The notes under the pieces were generated by a model. The model ran no database searches. It had not been told where the DNA came from and saw only the letters and a list, made by a program, of their open reading frames with translations. A stretch of DNA of 38,637 bases, from positions 1 to 38,637 of the forward strand of contig JAIKZS010000103.1 of NCBI GenBank assembly GCA_024682035.1. The letters are read 5' to 3'. Shown piece by piece: positions 25,844-33,611 of this stretch. The first letter of the stretch is position 1. Each line of letters begins with the position of its first letter. The DNA comes from Bacteroidaceae bacterium (GTDB lineage Bacteria; Bacteroidota; Bacteroidia; Bacteroidales; Bacteroidaceae). Position numbers and translations under genes: made by a program.

Positions 25844-26644
25844 TTAAGTTCGTGTTAACCTTTGTCTCACTGCTTCATATAGCAGAATAGCGGCACTAAC
25901 ACTAACATTGAGGGAATCAAGTTCACCCAGCATAGGTATGCGGATGTGGGCATCGGCAGCTTGGCGCCAGACATCAGTAAGGCCTGTCGATTCAGTGCCC
26001 ATGACAATAGCCGTCCCACAACTCATGTCGGTTGCATAATAAAGTTTGGAGTCTTGTAGCTGTGCTGTAAGGATTTTTATTCCTTTCGATTTTAGGAAAC
26101 TAATACATTCTTCAGAAGAACAGGTCACACATGGTACGCTGAAGATGGCACCAATAGAACTTCGTATCAAATTAGGGTTATAAAGATCGGTCAGTGGGTC
26201 GCAAACAATCACAGCGTCGGCTCCTGCTGCATCTGCGCTTCTCAAAATAGCCCCTAAATTGCCGGGTTTTTCCACGCTTTCCAAAACGATTAGTAAAGGA
26301 TCTTTTTTCAACTGAAGGTCATTCAGTTTAAGATGTTGAGATTGAACAATGGCCATGATCCCTTCCGTACCACCCCTATATGCCATCTTTTCATAAACTT
26401 CTTTCGAAACTTCATAAATGGTTATACTTTCAGAAAGCTTTTGAGGAAGGATGGAGTATGATGTCAAGTCTGGGCAGATAAAGATGGTATTAACTTGATA
26501 TTCAGCATCTATGCAATGTTGTAATTCTCTAATTCCTTCTACAACAAAAACGTCTTGTTTCCTGCGCTCAACAGATTTCTGCTGAAGTGCCACTACTTGT
26601 TTTATTTTTGCATTTTGCAAACTTGATATCTTGTTTTCTACCAT
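25844..26644 (-). CDS. TrmH/SpoU-family RNA 2'-O-methyltransferase
   Basis: A 266-residue SPOUT methyltransferase. The N-terminal substrate-binding domain (ISSLQNAKIKQVVALQQKSV then RRKQDVFVVEGIRELQHCI) precedes the trefoil-knot SAM domain. The three SpoU motifs are VEKPGNLGAILRSADAAGAD, IVMGTESTGL, and IPMLGELDSLNVSVSAAILL. The family methylates ribose 2'-OH in rRNA or tRNA. Which nucleotide is modified cannot be told; the 23S rRNA (RlmB/TsnR-like) is likely. It is divergent from the S9 peptidase gene, sharing a compact promoter region. Confidence 0.94.
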   Translation of the reverse strand: MVENKISSLQNAKIKQVVALQQKSVERRKQDVFVVEGIRELQHCIDAEYQVNTIFICPDLTSYSILPQKLSESITIYEVSKEVYEKMAYRGGTEGIMAIVQSQHLKLNDLQLKKDPLLIVLESVEKPGNLGAILRSADAAGADAVIVCDPLTDLYNPNLIRSSIGAIFSVPCVTCSSEECISFLKSKGIKILTAQLQDSKLYYATDMSCGTAIVMGTESTGLTDVWRQAADAHIRIPMLGELDSLNVSVSAAILLYEAVRQRLTRT

Positions 26645-26661
26645 ATTTATAATTTTAGTTG

Positions 26662-26669
26662 CAAAGATA
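26662..26669 (-). promoter_or_regulatory. -7 element of the RNA methyltransferase promoter
   Basis: The minus strand reads TATCTTTG, a full TAnnTTTG match, 17 bp before the start codon. A clear -33 box was not found. Confidence 0.65.
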
Positions 26670-26682
26670 GTGTTTTTTTTGT

Positions 26683-26690
26683 TACCTTTG
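26683..26690 (+). promoter_or_regulatory. -7 element of the S9 peptidase promoter
   Basis: The plus strand reads TACCTTTG, a full match, 21 bp before the start codon. A TTG (26659-26661) about 21 bp upstream may act as -33. It lies only 13 bp from the divergent -7 box. Confidence 0.7.
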
Positions 26691-26711
26691 CCGTAATTAA
26701 TATTAATTGAA

Positions 26712-29186
26712 ATGAAGATGAAGAAGATTCTTTTTATTTTTGCGTTGACAGCTTTTGCTTTATTTGTTCAAGCAGAAGAAATAAAGGTAAATACGTTGAA
26801 GTATGCAGGTCCTTATGACATGCAAAAACCTTTTTTTATTGATGAAACAGATGTTAATGCTAAGAAATATTCGGCAGAAACAATAATTGATACACCTTTG
26901 CCACTTGCTGACGTGTTTGATTCTGAACAGTCCGACATTAAAGGGAATGATGGTATAATACTTCCTAAATCAAGTGCAGAACATGCGTTACACTTGTTGG
27001 GATTTACTATTCAAAATAATCGTTATGGCAAGGCAAAACTTACAGTTGAAGGTTTAAAAAAATACCAACTCTTTGTGGATGGATTAAAGGCAGGAACTGA
27101 TAGTATTGTTTTTGAACCAGGTACTCACCAGATAGTCATAAAGGTGCTGACAACTAAAAACGATGCTGGCAAGGTGAAGGTAATTGTTGCAACTTCTAAA
27201 AATGGTTTCATGAAGTTGACAGATCAGAAGGATGGAAGAAATATTTTGCTAACAGATATTCTGCATGGAAAAAGATTTAGTGGAGTTTCTGTTTCTTCTG
27301 ATGGAAAATATTTGATAACAAACTATACAGATACTAAACCAGGAGGAACAACTAATTATATATCAACAATCACAGAGATTGTTTCAGGAAGAATTGTTGC
27401 TCAAGGCTCTGAGGATTGGCAATGGATGCCTCGCTCTGTTAAGTACTATTATTTCAGAAGTGGTCAACATGGAAGAGAATTAGTAACGGTTGATCCGCAA
27501 ACCGGTTCAGAAACAGTGTTGGCTAATCAATTGCCAGAGGGGCGTGCTGTTATGGCTCCAACAGAAGATTACTTATTGTATATGATGCGCCAGGAAGGGC
27601 CGAAAGAACGAAAAGATGTGTATGAAGTGTTGGTGCCAGATGACAGACAACCAGGATGGCGCAATAGAAGTTACTTGGCAAAGTATGATTTAAAACGACA
27701 TGTGCTACAGCAACTAACATATGGCTATAGAAACATGTACTTGAACGATATTTCACAGGATGGTAAGTGCATTTTATTTAGTGTTAGTACTGAAAGATTG
27801 ACAAAACGCCCCACGACATTGCAAACAGTGTACTGTATGAATGTGAATACTTTGGAAACAGAGAAGTTAGTAGATGGTGATGGCTTCTTGTCAGGTAGCT
27901 CTTTCTCGCCAGACGCAAAGCAAGTACTATTCCAAGGTACACCAGAATCTTTTAACGGTGTGGGCAAGAATGTGAAACCAGATCAAATCCCCAGTATGTA
28001 TGACTATCAGCTGTATGTGATGGATATTAAAAATAAAGAGGTTAAACCTCTGACAAAGAATTTTAATCCAAATGTCACAAATGTGGAGTGGAGTAGTGCT
28101 GATGAGAAAATCTATTTCATGGCTGAGAACAAGGATAGTGTGAGTTTGTATCGTATGGAGCCTAATTCGTGGGAAATTAGTCAGGTGCGGGTACCTGAAG
28201 AACTGGTGAAAGGCTTCACATTGGCAAAGAATGCGCCTATGATGGTGTATTGTGGACAGGGTACTCATAATTCAGACCGTATTTATACTATGGATTTGGG
28301 GAATGATAAGTCAAGCTTGATAGAAGACTTGAGCAAAGATATTTTGAATGGCATTACATTAGGTGAGTGTAAGAGTTGGAATTTTGTAAATAGCAGAGGC
28401 GATACAATTTACGGTCGTTATTATTTACCCGCTGATTTTAATCCAGCTAAGCAATATCCAATGGTGGTTGACTACTATGGAGGATGTAGTCCCACAAGTC
28501 GTACATTCGAAAGCCGCTATCCACAACATGTTTATGCTTCTATGGGTTATGTTGTTTATGTGGTAAATCCAAGTGGTGCTACAGGTTTTGGTCAAGAATT
28601 TGCTGCTCGCCACGTAAATACGGCTGGTAAGGGTGTTGCAGACGATATTATTGAGGGCGTGAAGAAATTTACAGCTGAACACTCATTTATCAATCCTAAG
28701 AAGATAGGTTGTATTGGTGCTTCATATGGTGGTTTTATGACACAGTATCTGCAAACGCAGACTGATATTTTTGCAGCTGCCATTTCACATGCTGGAATCA
28801 GTGATCACACCAGTTATTGGGGTGAGGGTTATTGGGGCTATAGTTATAGCGAAGTTAGTATGGCTAATAGCTATCCTTGGACACGCAAAGATTTGTATGT
28901 TGACCAAAGTCCATTATTTAATGCAGATAAGATTCATACTCCATTATTGTTCTTACATGGTACTGCTGATACTAATGTGCCAGTAGGTGAGAGTATTCAG
29001 ATGTTTACAGCTTTGAAATTGTTGGGCCGACCTACTGCATTTGTGCTTGTAGATGGTCAGAATCACCACATTCTTGACTATGAAAAACGCATTCGTTGGC
29101 AAAATACCATTTTTGCTTGGTTCCAAAAATGGTTGCAAGATGATGATAGCTGGTGGGAAGCTCTTTATCCTACTAGAACACTATAA
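26712..29186 (+). CDS. Exported S9-family (DPP-IV/acylaminoacyl-type) serine peptidase
   Basis: An 824-residue secreted peptidase. The signal peptide is MKMKKILFIFALTAFALFVQ followed by A. A beta-propeller-like region (about 170-540) carries repeats such as YLAKYDLKRHVLQQL and YQLYVMDIKNKEVKPL. The alpha/beta-hydrolase domain has the triad Ser671 in GCIGASYGGFM, Asp753 in HGTADTNVPVG, and His785 in GQNHHILDYEKR. Bacteroidales DPP-like enzymes release dipeptides or process oligopeptides in the periplasm, fitting protein-fermenting anaerobes. Specificity is not readable. An AraC-type regulator gene follows at 11 bp and is probably cotranscribed. Confidence 0.95.
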   Translation: MKMKKILFIFALTAFALFVQAEEIKVNTLKYAGPYDMQKPFFIDETDVNAKKYSAETIIDTPLPLADVFDSEQSDIKGNDGIILPKSSAEHALHLLGFTIQNNRYGKAKLTVEGLKKYQLFVDGLKAGTDSIVFEPGTHQIVIKVLTTKNDAGKVKVIVATSKNGFMKLTDQKDGRNILLTDILHGKRFSGVSVSSDGKYLITNYTDTKPGGTTNYISTITEIVSGRIVAQGSEDWQWMPRSVKYYYFRSGQHGRELVTVDPQTGSETVLANQLPEGRAVMAPTEDYLLYMMRQEGPKERKDVYEVLVPDDRQPGWRNRSYLAKYDLKRHVLQQLTYGYRNMYLNDISQDGKCILFSVSTERLTKRPTTLQTVYCMNVNTLETEKLVDGDGFLSGSSFSPDAKQVLFQGTPESFNGVGKNVKPDQIPSMYDYQLYVMDIKNKEVKPLTKNFNPNVTNVEWSSADEKIYFMAENKDSVSLYRMEPNSWEISQVRVPEELVKGFTLAKNAPMMVYCGQGTHNSDRIYTMDLGNDKSSLIEDLSKDILNGITLGECKSWNFVNSRGDTIYGRYYLPADFNPAKQYPMVVDYYGGCSPTSRTFESRYPQHVYASMGYVVYVVNPSGATGFGQEFAARHVNTAGKGVADDIIEGVKKFTAEHSFINPKKIGCIGASYGGFMTQYLQTQTDIFAAAISHAGISDHTSYWGEGYWGYSYSEVSMANSYPWTRKDLYVDQSPLFNADKIHTPLLFLHGTADTNVPVGESIQMFTALKLLGRPTAFVLVDGQNHHILDYEKRIRWQNTIFAWFQKWLQDDDSWWEALYPTRTL

Positions 29187-29197
29187 AATATATAACT

Positions 29198-30106
29198 ATG
29201 GAAAATAAACTGGCAGAATTTAATTTTGACATGATGCCTACGGACTTGCGAAAGCTGGTTCTGGATGATTTGATATTACTTGACGATAACTTTGACATAA
29301 AAGAGGAGTTTGATTATAATAATCTTCCAAATCTTTTTACATCTTTGCCATTAAAGCTAATGTTTGCAATGGTAATGATTTGTACTCGTGGAGAAATGAA
29401 ATTAAGATTGAATTTAGAGGAAATTCATATTAAAGAGAATGATGTTTTAACACTTTTACCTGGAACAATAGGTGATGAGGTTTATATCTCTCCTGATTGT
29501 AAATTGGCATTAATGGCTTTTCCTAAAAATGCTTTTCCAACATTGATGAAAATGGAACACTCAATTAGGTTTCGTGAATACTTGGATCAGCCAATGGTGA
29601 ATCATTTGAATAAGGAACGAATTAAAGATATAATTCAGGTTTATGAATTGATAAGATCTGTGGTCCAATCCAATTCTTCATATAAGAAAGAGATTATTCT
29701 CAATTTGATGGAAGCTTTATCTTATTATGTTATAGATAACATGAGTTATCAAAAAGATGACGTAAAACTCCAGCGTGGTGATGTGTTGTTTCATCAGTTT
29801 ATGGATGAGGTAAGGAAAAATTATACTAAAGAACGGCGACTTGCTTTTTATGCAAGTACACTTTGTATAACTCCTAAATACTTATCACGCGTGGTTGTAC
29901 AACATAGTGGGCGTCACCCCAGTGATTGGATTCGCGACTATGTCATTTTGGAAGCCAAGGCTTTGTTGCGTCAGAATGAATTATCTGTCCAACAAATTAG
30001 TGATATGCTGAATTATCCAAATCCCTCGTTCTTTGGAAAATATTTTAAAGCGGCAGTTGGATGCTCACCCAGGGCTTTTCAATTACAAGTGGAGCAAAAG
30101 AATTAA
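29198..30106 (+). CDS. AraC-family transcriptional regulator
   Basis: A 302-residue regulator with an N-terminal cupin-like sensing domain (about 40-170) and a C-terminal double helix-turn-helix (about 205-300). Motifs are VRKNYTKERRLAFYASTLCI, TPKYLSRVV, GRHPSDWIRDYVILEAKALL, and PNPSFFGKYFKAAVGCSPRA. It binds DNA in the cytoplasm in response to an unknown ligand. It sits 11 bp after the peptidase gene, on the same strand, and could regulate it. Its 3' end converges with the Crp/Fnr gene only 6 bp away, and no terminator separates the two. Confidence 0.94.
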   Translation: MENKLAEFNFDMMPTDLRKLVLDDLILLDDNFDIKEEFDYNNLPNLFTSLPLKLMFAMVMICTRGEMKLRLNLEEIHIKENDVLTLLPGTIGDEVYISPDCKLALMAFPKNAFPTLMKMEHSIRFREYLDQPMVNHLNKERIKDIIQVYELIRSVVQSNSSYKKEIILNLMEALSYYVIDNMSYQKDDVKLQRGDVLFHQFMDEVRKNYTKERRLAFYASTLCITPKYLSRVVVQHSGRHPSDWIRDYVILEAKALLRQNELSVQQISDMLNYPNPSFFGKYFKAAVGCSPRAFQLQVEQKN

Positions 30107-30112
30107 ACTATA

Positions 30113-30703
30113 TCATTTCTTGATGAGACCATCGCGTTTTAGCTCTGCTATGGCCCTGGAAAGTGAAGGTCTTGTTACGCCTAGTTGCTTGGCTAATTCA
30201 GCTTGCTTGGGTAATTCTTCATGTTGCTCCATATAGCTTAAAAGCCGTTGTTTTAATTTGCTAAGATTGAGCTCGAATATGCGTTTAAATACTGTCATAC
30301 TTATATCCGACATGCCTCTCATAAATGATTGCATGAAAACAGGGCGCTCATGTAGCAGCTTTAAAAGTTTTTCTTTTTCAACAAATATCATTTCACATGG
30401 AGTTTTGGCGATAACGTTTATGTTGAATTTATTGTCGGTCCCAAAAATAAAAGAATACCCTAAAATATTGGGACTTTTAATGTTTGACAAAATCAGTTCT
30501 TTTCCATAATCATTTATCATCACAGAATAAACTGATCCTTTCATCATAATAGCAATTTTATCGCATACTTCACCCTGCCGGGCTACAAAGTCTCCTTCTT
30601 TGTAGATTCTATGAGAGCCTGGTGAAGATAAAAGTAAGTTAGCAATATCTTCTTCGCTTAATCCCTTGAAAAAACTGCAATTTTGTAGTTCGTGTATATC
30701 CAT
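30113..30703 (-). CDS. Crp/Fnr-family transcriptional regulator
   Basis: A 196-residue protein with an N-terminal cyclic-nucleotide-binding-like jellyroll (about 10-120, with YKEGDFVARQGEVCDKIAIM and MKGSVYSVMINDYGKEL), a dimerisation helix, and a C-terminal winged helix (about 150-195, with LAKQLGVTRPSLSRAIAELK). No cysteine cluster of the FNR [4Fe-4S] type is seen, and the cAMP phosphate-binding RxS motif is not evident, so the signal is unknown. It is convergent with the AraC gene and divergent from the orphan transcript unit. Confidence 0.93.
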   Translation of the reverse strand: MDIHELQNCSFFKGLSEEDIANLLLSSPGSHRIYKEGDFVARQGEVCDKIAIMMKGSVYSVMINDYGKELILSNIKSPNILGYSFIFGTDNKFNINVIAKTPCEMIFVEKEKLLKLLHERPVFMQSFMRGMSDISMTVFKRIFELNLSKLKQRLLSYMEQHEELPKQAELAKQLGVTRPSLSRAIAELKRDGLIKK

Positions 30704-30774
30704 TATTAATCTTTATTAACACTTCGTGTAACAATTGGTACATTTTAAGAAGGTTAAATCTATTATCTTTGCAA

Positions 30775-30912
30775 ATGTCAAAAGACAAAGAAAGTGTTTT
30801 TTTTTATAATAATGAAATTTTTGACAATTTAATTGTAGAAAAATACCAAAAACCAAAAATAAACCTAATCAACTATGATTTATTTTCTAATTTTGACTTC
30901 GTGAATGGTTGA
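30775..30912 (+). CDS. Possible 45-residue peptide, unrecognised
   Basis: An ATG-to-TGA frame of 45 codons inside the orphan transcript unit. The peptide begins MSKDKESVFFYNNEIFDNLI and ends DLFSNFDFVNG. It is rich in Asn, Phe and Tyr, without a signal peptide or transmembrane segment. Its stop is 2 bp before the terminator stem. The -7 box lies only 3 bp upstream of the ATG, so translation would have to be leaderless or from an upstream promoter. I do not recognise it; coding is uncertain. Confidence 0.25.
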   Translation: MSKDKESVFFYNNEIFDNLIVEKYQKPKINLINYDLFSNFDFVNG

Positions 30913-30914
30913 TT

Positions 30915-30959
30915 GGCACGGAATAATGAAAGCGTTCATTTATTCCGTGCCGTTTTTTT
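30915..30959 (+). terminator. Intrinsic terminator of the orphan transcript unit
   Basis: GGCACGGAATAATGAA pairs with TTCATTTATTCCGTGCC with one bulged base around an AGCG loop, followed by T8. The T-run is on the plus strand only, fixing the direction. Confidence 0.9.
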
Positions 30960-30981
30960 TGCTCATTTGGCGAGCAATTGT

Positions 30982-31013
30982 AAAACATCGCCTGCATCAC
31001 GCAGACAATGTTT
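30982..31013 (-). terminator. Possible terminator of the TonB receptor gene
   Basis: On the minus strand AAACATTGTCTGC pairs with GCAGGCGATGTTT, including two G-U pairs, around a 5-6 nt loop and followed by TTTTAC. It lies about 40 bp past the receptor stop. Confidence 0.6.
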
Positions 31014-31052
31014 CTCTAGATAAAAACATTGAACTTATCGTACGTATATAAA

Positions 31053-32936
31053 TTAGAATGTCAAATGTATTCCTCCCATTACAGTTGCCTTTGGCATTGG
31101 AAAACCTGCATTGATTTCATAACGCTGTGCCAAGAGGTTTTCTCCTTTAACATAAAGTGTGGCGAAGCTGGCCAGCTTGTAATTTACGTCAGCATTCCAC
31201 AAAACAAAGCTTTCTTTGGTCGGATTTTCGCCAACCGCGGTATATAGGTCATTAATATACTGAATTCCAGTGTTGAAAGCCCAACGGTTGTGTCTATAGT
31301 TTACTCCTGCAAAGAATTTATTCTTAGGTGCTCCTAATACTGGCTTTTTCATATGTAAGTAGCTGCCATTGGCATTTACACTCCATTTCTCGTTAATGCG
31401 ATAGTTAGCATTGGCTTCTATTCCCCAGTTCTCAATTTCACCTGTATTCAAGTTACGAGGTTTACCCTCAACACGTTGGGTTTGAATTATATTGTCAGCT
31501 TTTAAGTAGTAAAGATTAGCTCCATAGGTTAATGCTCCATCAAACTCGCGTTTTGTAAATGACAACTCATAATTCATCAGTCGTTCTGGTTTCAACTTAT
31601 CGTTCTGAGGGGGAAACATATACATTTCCCTGATACTTGGATTACGGAACCCTTTACTTATCATTGCCTTAATCTGTGCATCTTTAGGCAAGCGGAAAGA
31701 CAAACCACCTTGTGGAATTAATTCAGTTCCTGCCTGTGAGTGGTGATCTACACGCAACCCCGCATCTACAGTTAACCATGAAGTAATGTCTTGACGGAAA
31801 TCAACATAACCAGCAATCTCGTTAAGTGATTTGTTGGCATATGTATTAGTCACTTCGCCAGTTGTGCGTGATTCGTTCCAAGCATGGCCTTTAATGTGCT
31901 GGAAGTCAATACCACCAGTCAAGCGATTGCCTTCAAAGAGTCGTACACTTTGATACCACGAAAAACCCATCATGGAATCATCGGAAAGATAGAAATTTTT
32001 TTGTGGACCACTTTCAGGACCAGGGGTATATCCATCATTAATCTTGTGGTGACCCCAGTTGTAGAATAGGCTTAAGGCACCTGATGTTTTGTCAAAATTA
32101 TTTTCAATAACGGCAGATGCTGCTCCACGTGTAACCCATTGGTCACCTTCTAAAATGGGTGCCTGAATGGTACCCGGATTAGTCGCTTTGAAATGGGTAA
32201 GATTTAAATCGGCATATGCTTTCCAATTTTCTGTAAAACTATATCCAACCTTTGCATAACCTCCATATTGCTCAAAAGCCATACGCGCACGATGACCATC
32301 AGTACGGTTGTAGGAAAGAGAAAGAATACTGTTGAACTTTCCTGCCTTTACTCGGTTAGTAGCTTCAGTTTGCAAAGTGTTGTAAGAGCCATAACCGACA
32401 TTGAAATCGGTCTTTATGCCGTCTTCCAACATTTTACGCGTAACGATATTGATAACACCTCCCATTGCATTAGAGCCATAAAGAACAGATGCTGGTCCTC
32501 TTAATACTTCTACTTTTTCCGACATAAAGCTTTGGTACACATCAGCGATTGGATGTCCGAAAATACCCATGTACTGTGGATGCCCATCAATCAATACCAT
32601 TAGCTGGCCACTTCCTGCACTGATACCGCGTAAGTTAATGCCACCAGCTGCACCGCCTGATACGCCATAGCCCATTACGCCACGTGATGTGACAAATAAA
32701 CTTGGTACCTGCTCTGTTAGAGTTGGAAGTATGGAAGAACGATTGCTTTCAGTGAGTTTTAAACGATTCACTGTGGTGATGGTCATTGGCAGGTGGCGAA
32801 TGTCAGTACCATTTCTTGTACCAGTGACTACCACTTCATCAGTTTCTACATCTTTTGAAATGTTGCTGTCTTGCGCTTGCGCTGGCAATAGTGTGCCAGT
32901 AAAAATGGCACATAAAACTAATAAATGCTTTTTCAT
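31053..32936 (-). CDS. TonB-dependent outer-membrane receptor
   Basis: A 627-residue receptor. The signal peptide is MKKHLLVLCAIFTGTLLPAQ followed by A. A TonB box-like DEVVVTGTR lies at residues 33-41. The plug (about 45-160) shows LPMTITTVNR, GGINLRGISAGSGQLMVLID and VEVLRGPASVLYGSNAMGG. A 22-strand-type barrel follows, ending ATVMGGIHLTF. The CirA/FepA/BtuB-like architecture imports iron complexes, haem, corrinoids or similar; the ligand cannot be told. The open frame reaches 33035, but the signal peptide begins at 32936, 67 bp after the DUF1893 gene on the same strand, suggesting an operon. Confidence 0.94.
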   Translation of the reverse strand: MKKHLLVLCAIFTGTLLPAQAQDSNISKDVETDEVVVTGTRNGTDIRHLPMTITTVNRLKLTESNRSSILPTLTEQVPSLFVTSRGVMGYGVSGGAAGGINLRGISAGSGQLMVLIDGHPQYMGIFGHPIADVYQSFMSEKVEVLRGPASVLYGSNAMGGVINIVTRKMLEDGIKTDFNVGYGSYNTLQTEATNRVKAGKFNSILSLSYNRTDGHRARMAFEQYGGYAKVGYSFTENWKAYADLNLTHFKATNPGTIQAPILEGDQWVTRGAASAVIENNFDKTSGALSLFYNWGHHKINDGYTPGPESGPQKNFYLSDDSMMGFSWYQSVRLFEGNRLTGGIDFQHIKGHAWNESRTTGEVTNTYANKSLNEIAGYVDFRQDITSWLTVDAGLRVDHHSQAGTELIPQGGLSFRLPKDAQIKAMISKGFRNPSIREMYMFPPQNDKLKPERLMNYELSFTKREFDGALTYGANLYYLKADNIIQTQRVEGKPRNLNTGEIENWGIEANANYRINEKWSVNANGSYLHMKKPVLGAPKNKFFAGVNYRHNRWAFNTGIQYINDLYTAVGENPTKESFVLWNADVNYKLASFATLYVKGENLLAQRYEINAGFPMPKATVMGGIHLTF

Positions 32937-33003
32937 ATCTATATCATTATAATAAACGAGTTTATAAGACTCTATGGCAAATATTAAAGTACGTTTTCTA
33001 TGA

Positions 33004-33438
33004 CTACGATTTAAAAAACTTTTCTTTGTCCTCAATAAAGCTTTGTACTATTGGCAGGATTTCATCAACAGTTTGCTCATCATAACACATAGCTTCTACA
33101 GGGCACCAATCTGTCAACTTCGTATTTTTAATGTAGGTAACTAACTGGTCGTAGTTGGTTTCAACTCCAGCGTCTCGCAACAAAGTTAATGCCGACAGAC
33201 TGATAAGGTCTGCATAAACGTTTTTAACGCCTCCTTTTATCAGCATAGCTGCAACAGCTTTGCCTACCACACGGTCGGCAACATCGGCGCCAGCTAAAAA
33301 AGTTGGTTCTTGCGTTAACAATCTGAACAAATCTTCTACACCGCGATGGGTATAGGTTCTTAGTTCTTGGTTATTTACCACGCAGGAACATCCTTCTTCA
33401 TGCAGTTTTTCAATCAGTTCGTTCATCGACTTTTCCAT
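33004..33438 (-). CDS. DUF1893 family protein
   Basis: A 144-residue cytoplasmic protein with the DUF1893 pattern: LIEKLHEEGCSCVVNNQELR, HRGVEDLFRLL, ADVADRVVGKAVAAMLIKGG, VYADLISLSALTLLRDAGV, then a C-terminal part with WCPVEAMCYDE. Members share a cytidine-deaminase-like fold (known for TM1506), but no reaction is established. Cys17, Cys19 and the cysteines near the end could bind a metal or nucleotide; this is inference. An alternative start lies at Met5 (33426). It lies directly upstream of a TonB receptor and downstream of an AraC regulator. Confidence 0.88.
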   Translation of the reverse strand: MEKSMNELIEKLHEEGCSCVVNNQELRTYTHRGVEDLFRLLTQEPTFLAGADVADRVVGKAVAAMLIKGGVKNVYADLISLSALTLLRDAGVETNYDQLVTYIKNTKLTDWCPVEAMCYDEQTVDEILPIVQSFIEDKEKFFKS

Positions 33439-33501
33439 AGATCTTAAATCGTTTGCAAATTACGTAATTTATATAGATATGATAATTATCAAATTCAAAC
33501 C

Positions 33502-33524
33502 AATGTTTGTTAATATCAAACATT
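33502..33524. promoter_or_regulatory. Inverted repeat, candidate operator of the DUF1893-receptor operon
   Basis: AATGTTTG (33502-33509) and CAAACATT (33517-33524) are perfect inverted copies separated by 7 bp. They lie 64 bp upstream of the DUF1893 start and 88 bp past the AraC stop. The AT-rich form suits a dimeric regulator; it lacks a T-run, so is a poor terminator. Confidence 0.5.
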
Positions 33525-33611
33525 ATTCTATAAAAGTTTCTCCAAGTTACTTATAAAAAGTTTTATTCAATTTGAAATTAATACTAGTGGGTATAATGGT
33601 CGTTATTTGAT

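Larger units (their letters stand above)
30764..30959 (+). ncRNA. Orphan transcript unit: candidate small RNA or tiny-peptide mRNA
   Basis: A full -7 match TATCTTTG (30764-30771) is followed about 145 bp later by a strong intrinsic terminator, with no recognised gene between. The implied transcript is about 180 nt, starting near 30776-30779. The next gene downstream lies on the opposite strand, so this is not a leader for it. A 45-codon frame lies inside but would start at or just before the predicted transcription start. No clear -33 TTTG box was found. Confidence 0.5.

Noticed and set aside
30716..30731. Operator for Crp/Fnr autoregulation (TTAACACTTCGTGTAA)
   Set aside because: Only ACAC/GTGT pairs perfectly; too short and imperfect to support a site.
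32937..33035. Longer N-terminus for the TonB receptor overlapping DUF1893
   Set aside because: It would bury the signal peptide internally and overlap the upstream gene.
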